NCBI GenBank assembly: GCA_900316445.1
Contig: ONCZ01000035.1
Span: forward strand, 1 to 41,136
DNA from: an uncultured Prevotellaceae bacterium
Lineage (GTDB): Bacteria > Bacteroidota > Bacteroidia > Bacteroidales > Bacteroidaceae
Reading direction: 5' to 3'
Length of the DNA stretch: 41,136 nucleotides
The notes under the pieces were generated by a model. The model searched no databases, was not told the DNA's origin, and worked only from the letters and a program-made list of their open reading frames with translations. The translations under genes and the position numbers were made by a program. Below are positions 40,332 through 41,136 of this stretch, piece by piece (position 1 is the stretch's first letter; each line of letters starts with the position of its first letter).

Positions 40332-41136
40332 CTATTCCGCTCTTAGTTCTGTCGGATACTTGCCAAACTGTTTTTTAAAGCAATTTGAGAAATAGCCAGG
40401 GGTGCCAAAGCCCACCTCATACGCTATTTCGCCTACAGTCTTCGTGGTCGATGTCAGCAATGCGTAAGCCTGTTGCAATCTCATCTGCCGCAACAGTTCC
40501 ACAGGCGTCTGTCCTGTTATGGCCTTTACTTTCCTGTAGAGCTGTACACGGCTCAGTCCCATCTCCTCGCCAAGATCATCCATCTTCAGATTGGGATTCG
40601 ACATGTTCTTACGGATAGCCTCATTCAACTGTTCTGCGAACAGCATGTCCTGACTCTTGGGGGCAGGCTTCTCTTCTACAGGCACCGCGAATATCTCGTG
40701 CAGCCGTCGATTGCTGGCATCAGTATAGAACAACGTCTGCTCCACATTCATACTCTGCCGGTTTTGTATGTTCTTCTGTCTCTGCCACCAGGCCAGCAGG
40801 ATCATGATGATGGACAAAATCAGCACGCCGATAGCCACGAAGCTGCCGATAAGCACCTTCCGTTGTGTATTATAAAGCACCAGCGAGTTCTCCAACTTAT
40901 CGTGAATGGTCACCAAATCATCATTCTGCTTCATCAGTTCTGAAGCCTCGGTCATGACCAGATCTACATTGTCGGGCGTGACGACAAAACCCAGTAACGG
41001 GTTTTCGCGTTCATAAGGCCTGCCCGTCAAAATATCAAGTGCAAGCCTGATAATCTTTTCGCCATGAGTAGGATAATAATAGGTACCTATCTGATGCCCC
41101 AGTTTTACATACTCCAGCCCCTCGCCCGGCATACCG
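40332..41136 (-). CDS. Membrane-bound AraC-type regulator, 5' end outside window
   Basis: The C-terminal 267 or so residues of a transmembrane regulator; the frame is open to the window edge, so the start lies beyond 41136. Residues 1-70 of the visible part look like the last lobe of a sugar-binding periplasmic domain (THGEKIIRLALDILTGRPYE, VVTPDNVDLVM). Then come a helix (72-91), a membrane segment (about 93-116), a 45-residue linker, and an AraC domain (165-263) with two helix-turn-helices: LKMDDLGEEMGLSRVQLYRK and VGEIAYEVGFGTPGYFSNCF. No histidine kinase, ATPase or receiver domain lies between membrane and AraC parts. It surely controls the adjacent susCD locus in response to a sugar, fructose by analogy with BT1754. 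Confidence 0.85.
   Translation of the reverse strand, partial: GMPGEGLEYVKLGHQIGTYYYPTHGEKIIRLALDILTGRPYERENPLLGFVVTPDNVDLVMTEASELMKQNDDLVTIHDKLENSLVLYNTQRKVLIGSFVAIGVLILSIIMILLAWWQRQKNIQNRQSMNVEQTLFYTDASNRRLHEIFAVPVEEKPAPKSQDMLFAEQLNEAIRKNMSNPNLKMDDLGEEMGLSRVQLYRKVKAITGQTPVELLRQMRLQQAYALLTSTTKTVGEIAYEVGFGTPGYFSNCFKKQFGKYPTELRAE

Overview
The window looks like a chromosomal piece of a Bacteroidales bacterium, most likely Prevotella or a close relative. Promoters are of the Bacteroidota type (a TAnnTTTG box, often with TTG about 19-20 bases upstream), Shine-Dalgarno sites are scarce, and the gene content is typical of the group: SusC/SusD pair, DUF3822 next to rsmD, BspA-like leucine-rich repeat proteins, BACON and Big-type surface domains, a VirE_N/DUF3987 primase-like protein. 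I saw no rRNA, tRNA, CRISPR array or insertion sequence. Family names come from reading the proteins, not from searches.

Region by region. (1) 181-6338, plus strand: an accessory island. Two adjacent proteins (422 and 186 aa) share a short motif at the facing ends of their products. After a terminator and a new promoter with a structured leader come two unknown proteins, a VirE_N/DUF3987 protein and an M15-type peptidase. (2) 6393-17333, minus strand: from a promoter at about 17.4 kb run a secreted protein, a membrane protein and a winged-helix regulator, then seven closely spaced genes for envelope or surface proteins (leucine-rich repeats, lipoproteins, an Ig-like repeat protein, membrane proteins), two of them linked by ATGA overlaps. 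(3) 17437-26852: housekeeping and signalling: a RecD-like helicase; divergent from it a 29-aa membrane peptide, DUF3822 and rsmD; then cls, dnaG, DUF486, a membrane protein and a SpoIIE-type phosphatase with a sensor domain. (4) 27049-32055, plus strand: an unknown secreted protein, then etfB, etfA, a 55-aa membrane protein and an acyl-CoA dehydrogenase. (5) 32116-41136, minus strand: a polysaccharide utilization locus (regulator, SusC, SusD, DUF4960-like lipoprotein, GH32), in the gene order I remember for the levan locus BT1760-BT1763, so probably for fructan.

Three things stand out. First, nine arrays of degenerate 7-8 bp tandem units are scattered through the window; four are inverted pairs able to form long hairpins, and several lie in frame inside genes (helicase twice, dnaG, the DUF3987 gene), one even supplying the start codon of dnaG. 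Second, two promoters 1.3 kb apart (27049 gene and etfB) carry a gapless 114-bp sequence identical at 95 positions. Third, the 422/186-aa pair shares a 20-residue GDVxGDV motif (13 identical residues, different codons), the layout known from amyloid-signalling gene pairs.

Caution: etfB, the acyl-CoA dehydrogenase gene and susC each lack a conserved internal block and change frame there. Three such lesions in 12 kb are more likely assembly faults than biology, so raw reads should be consulted.
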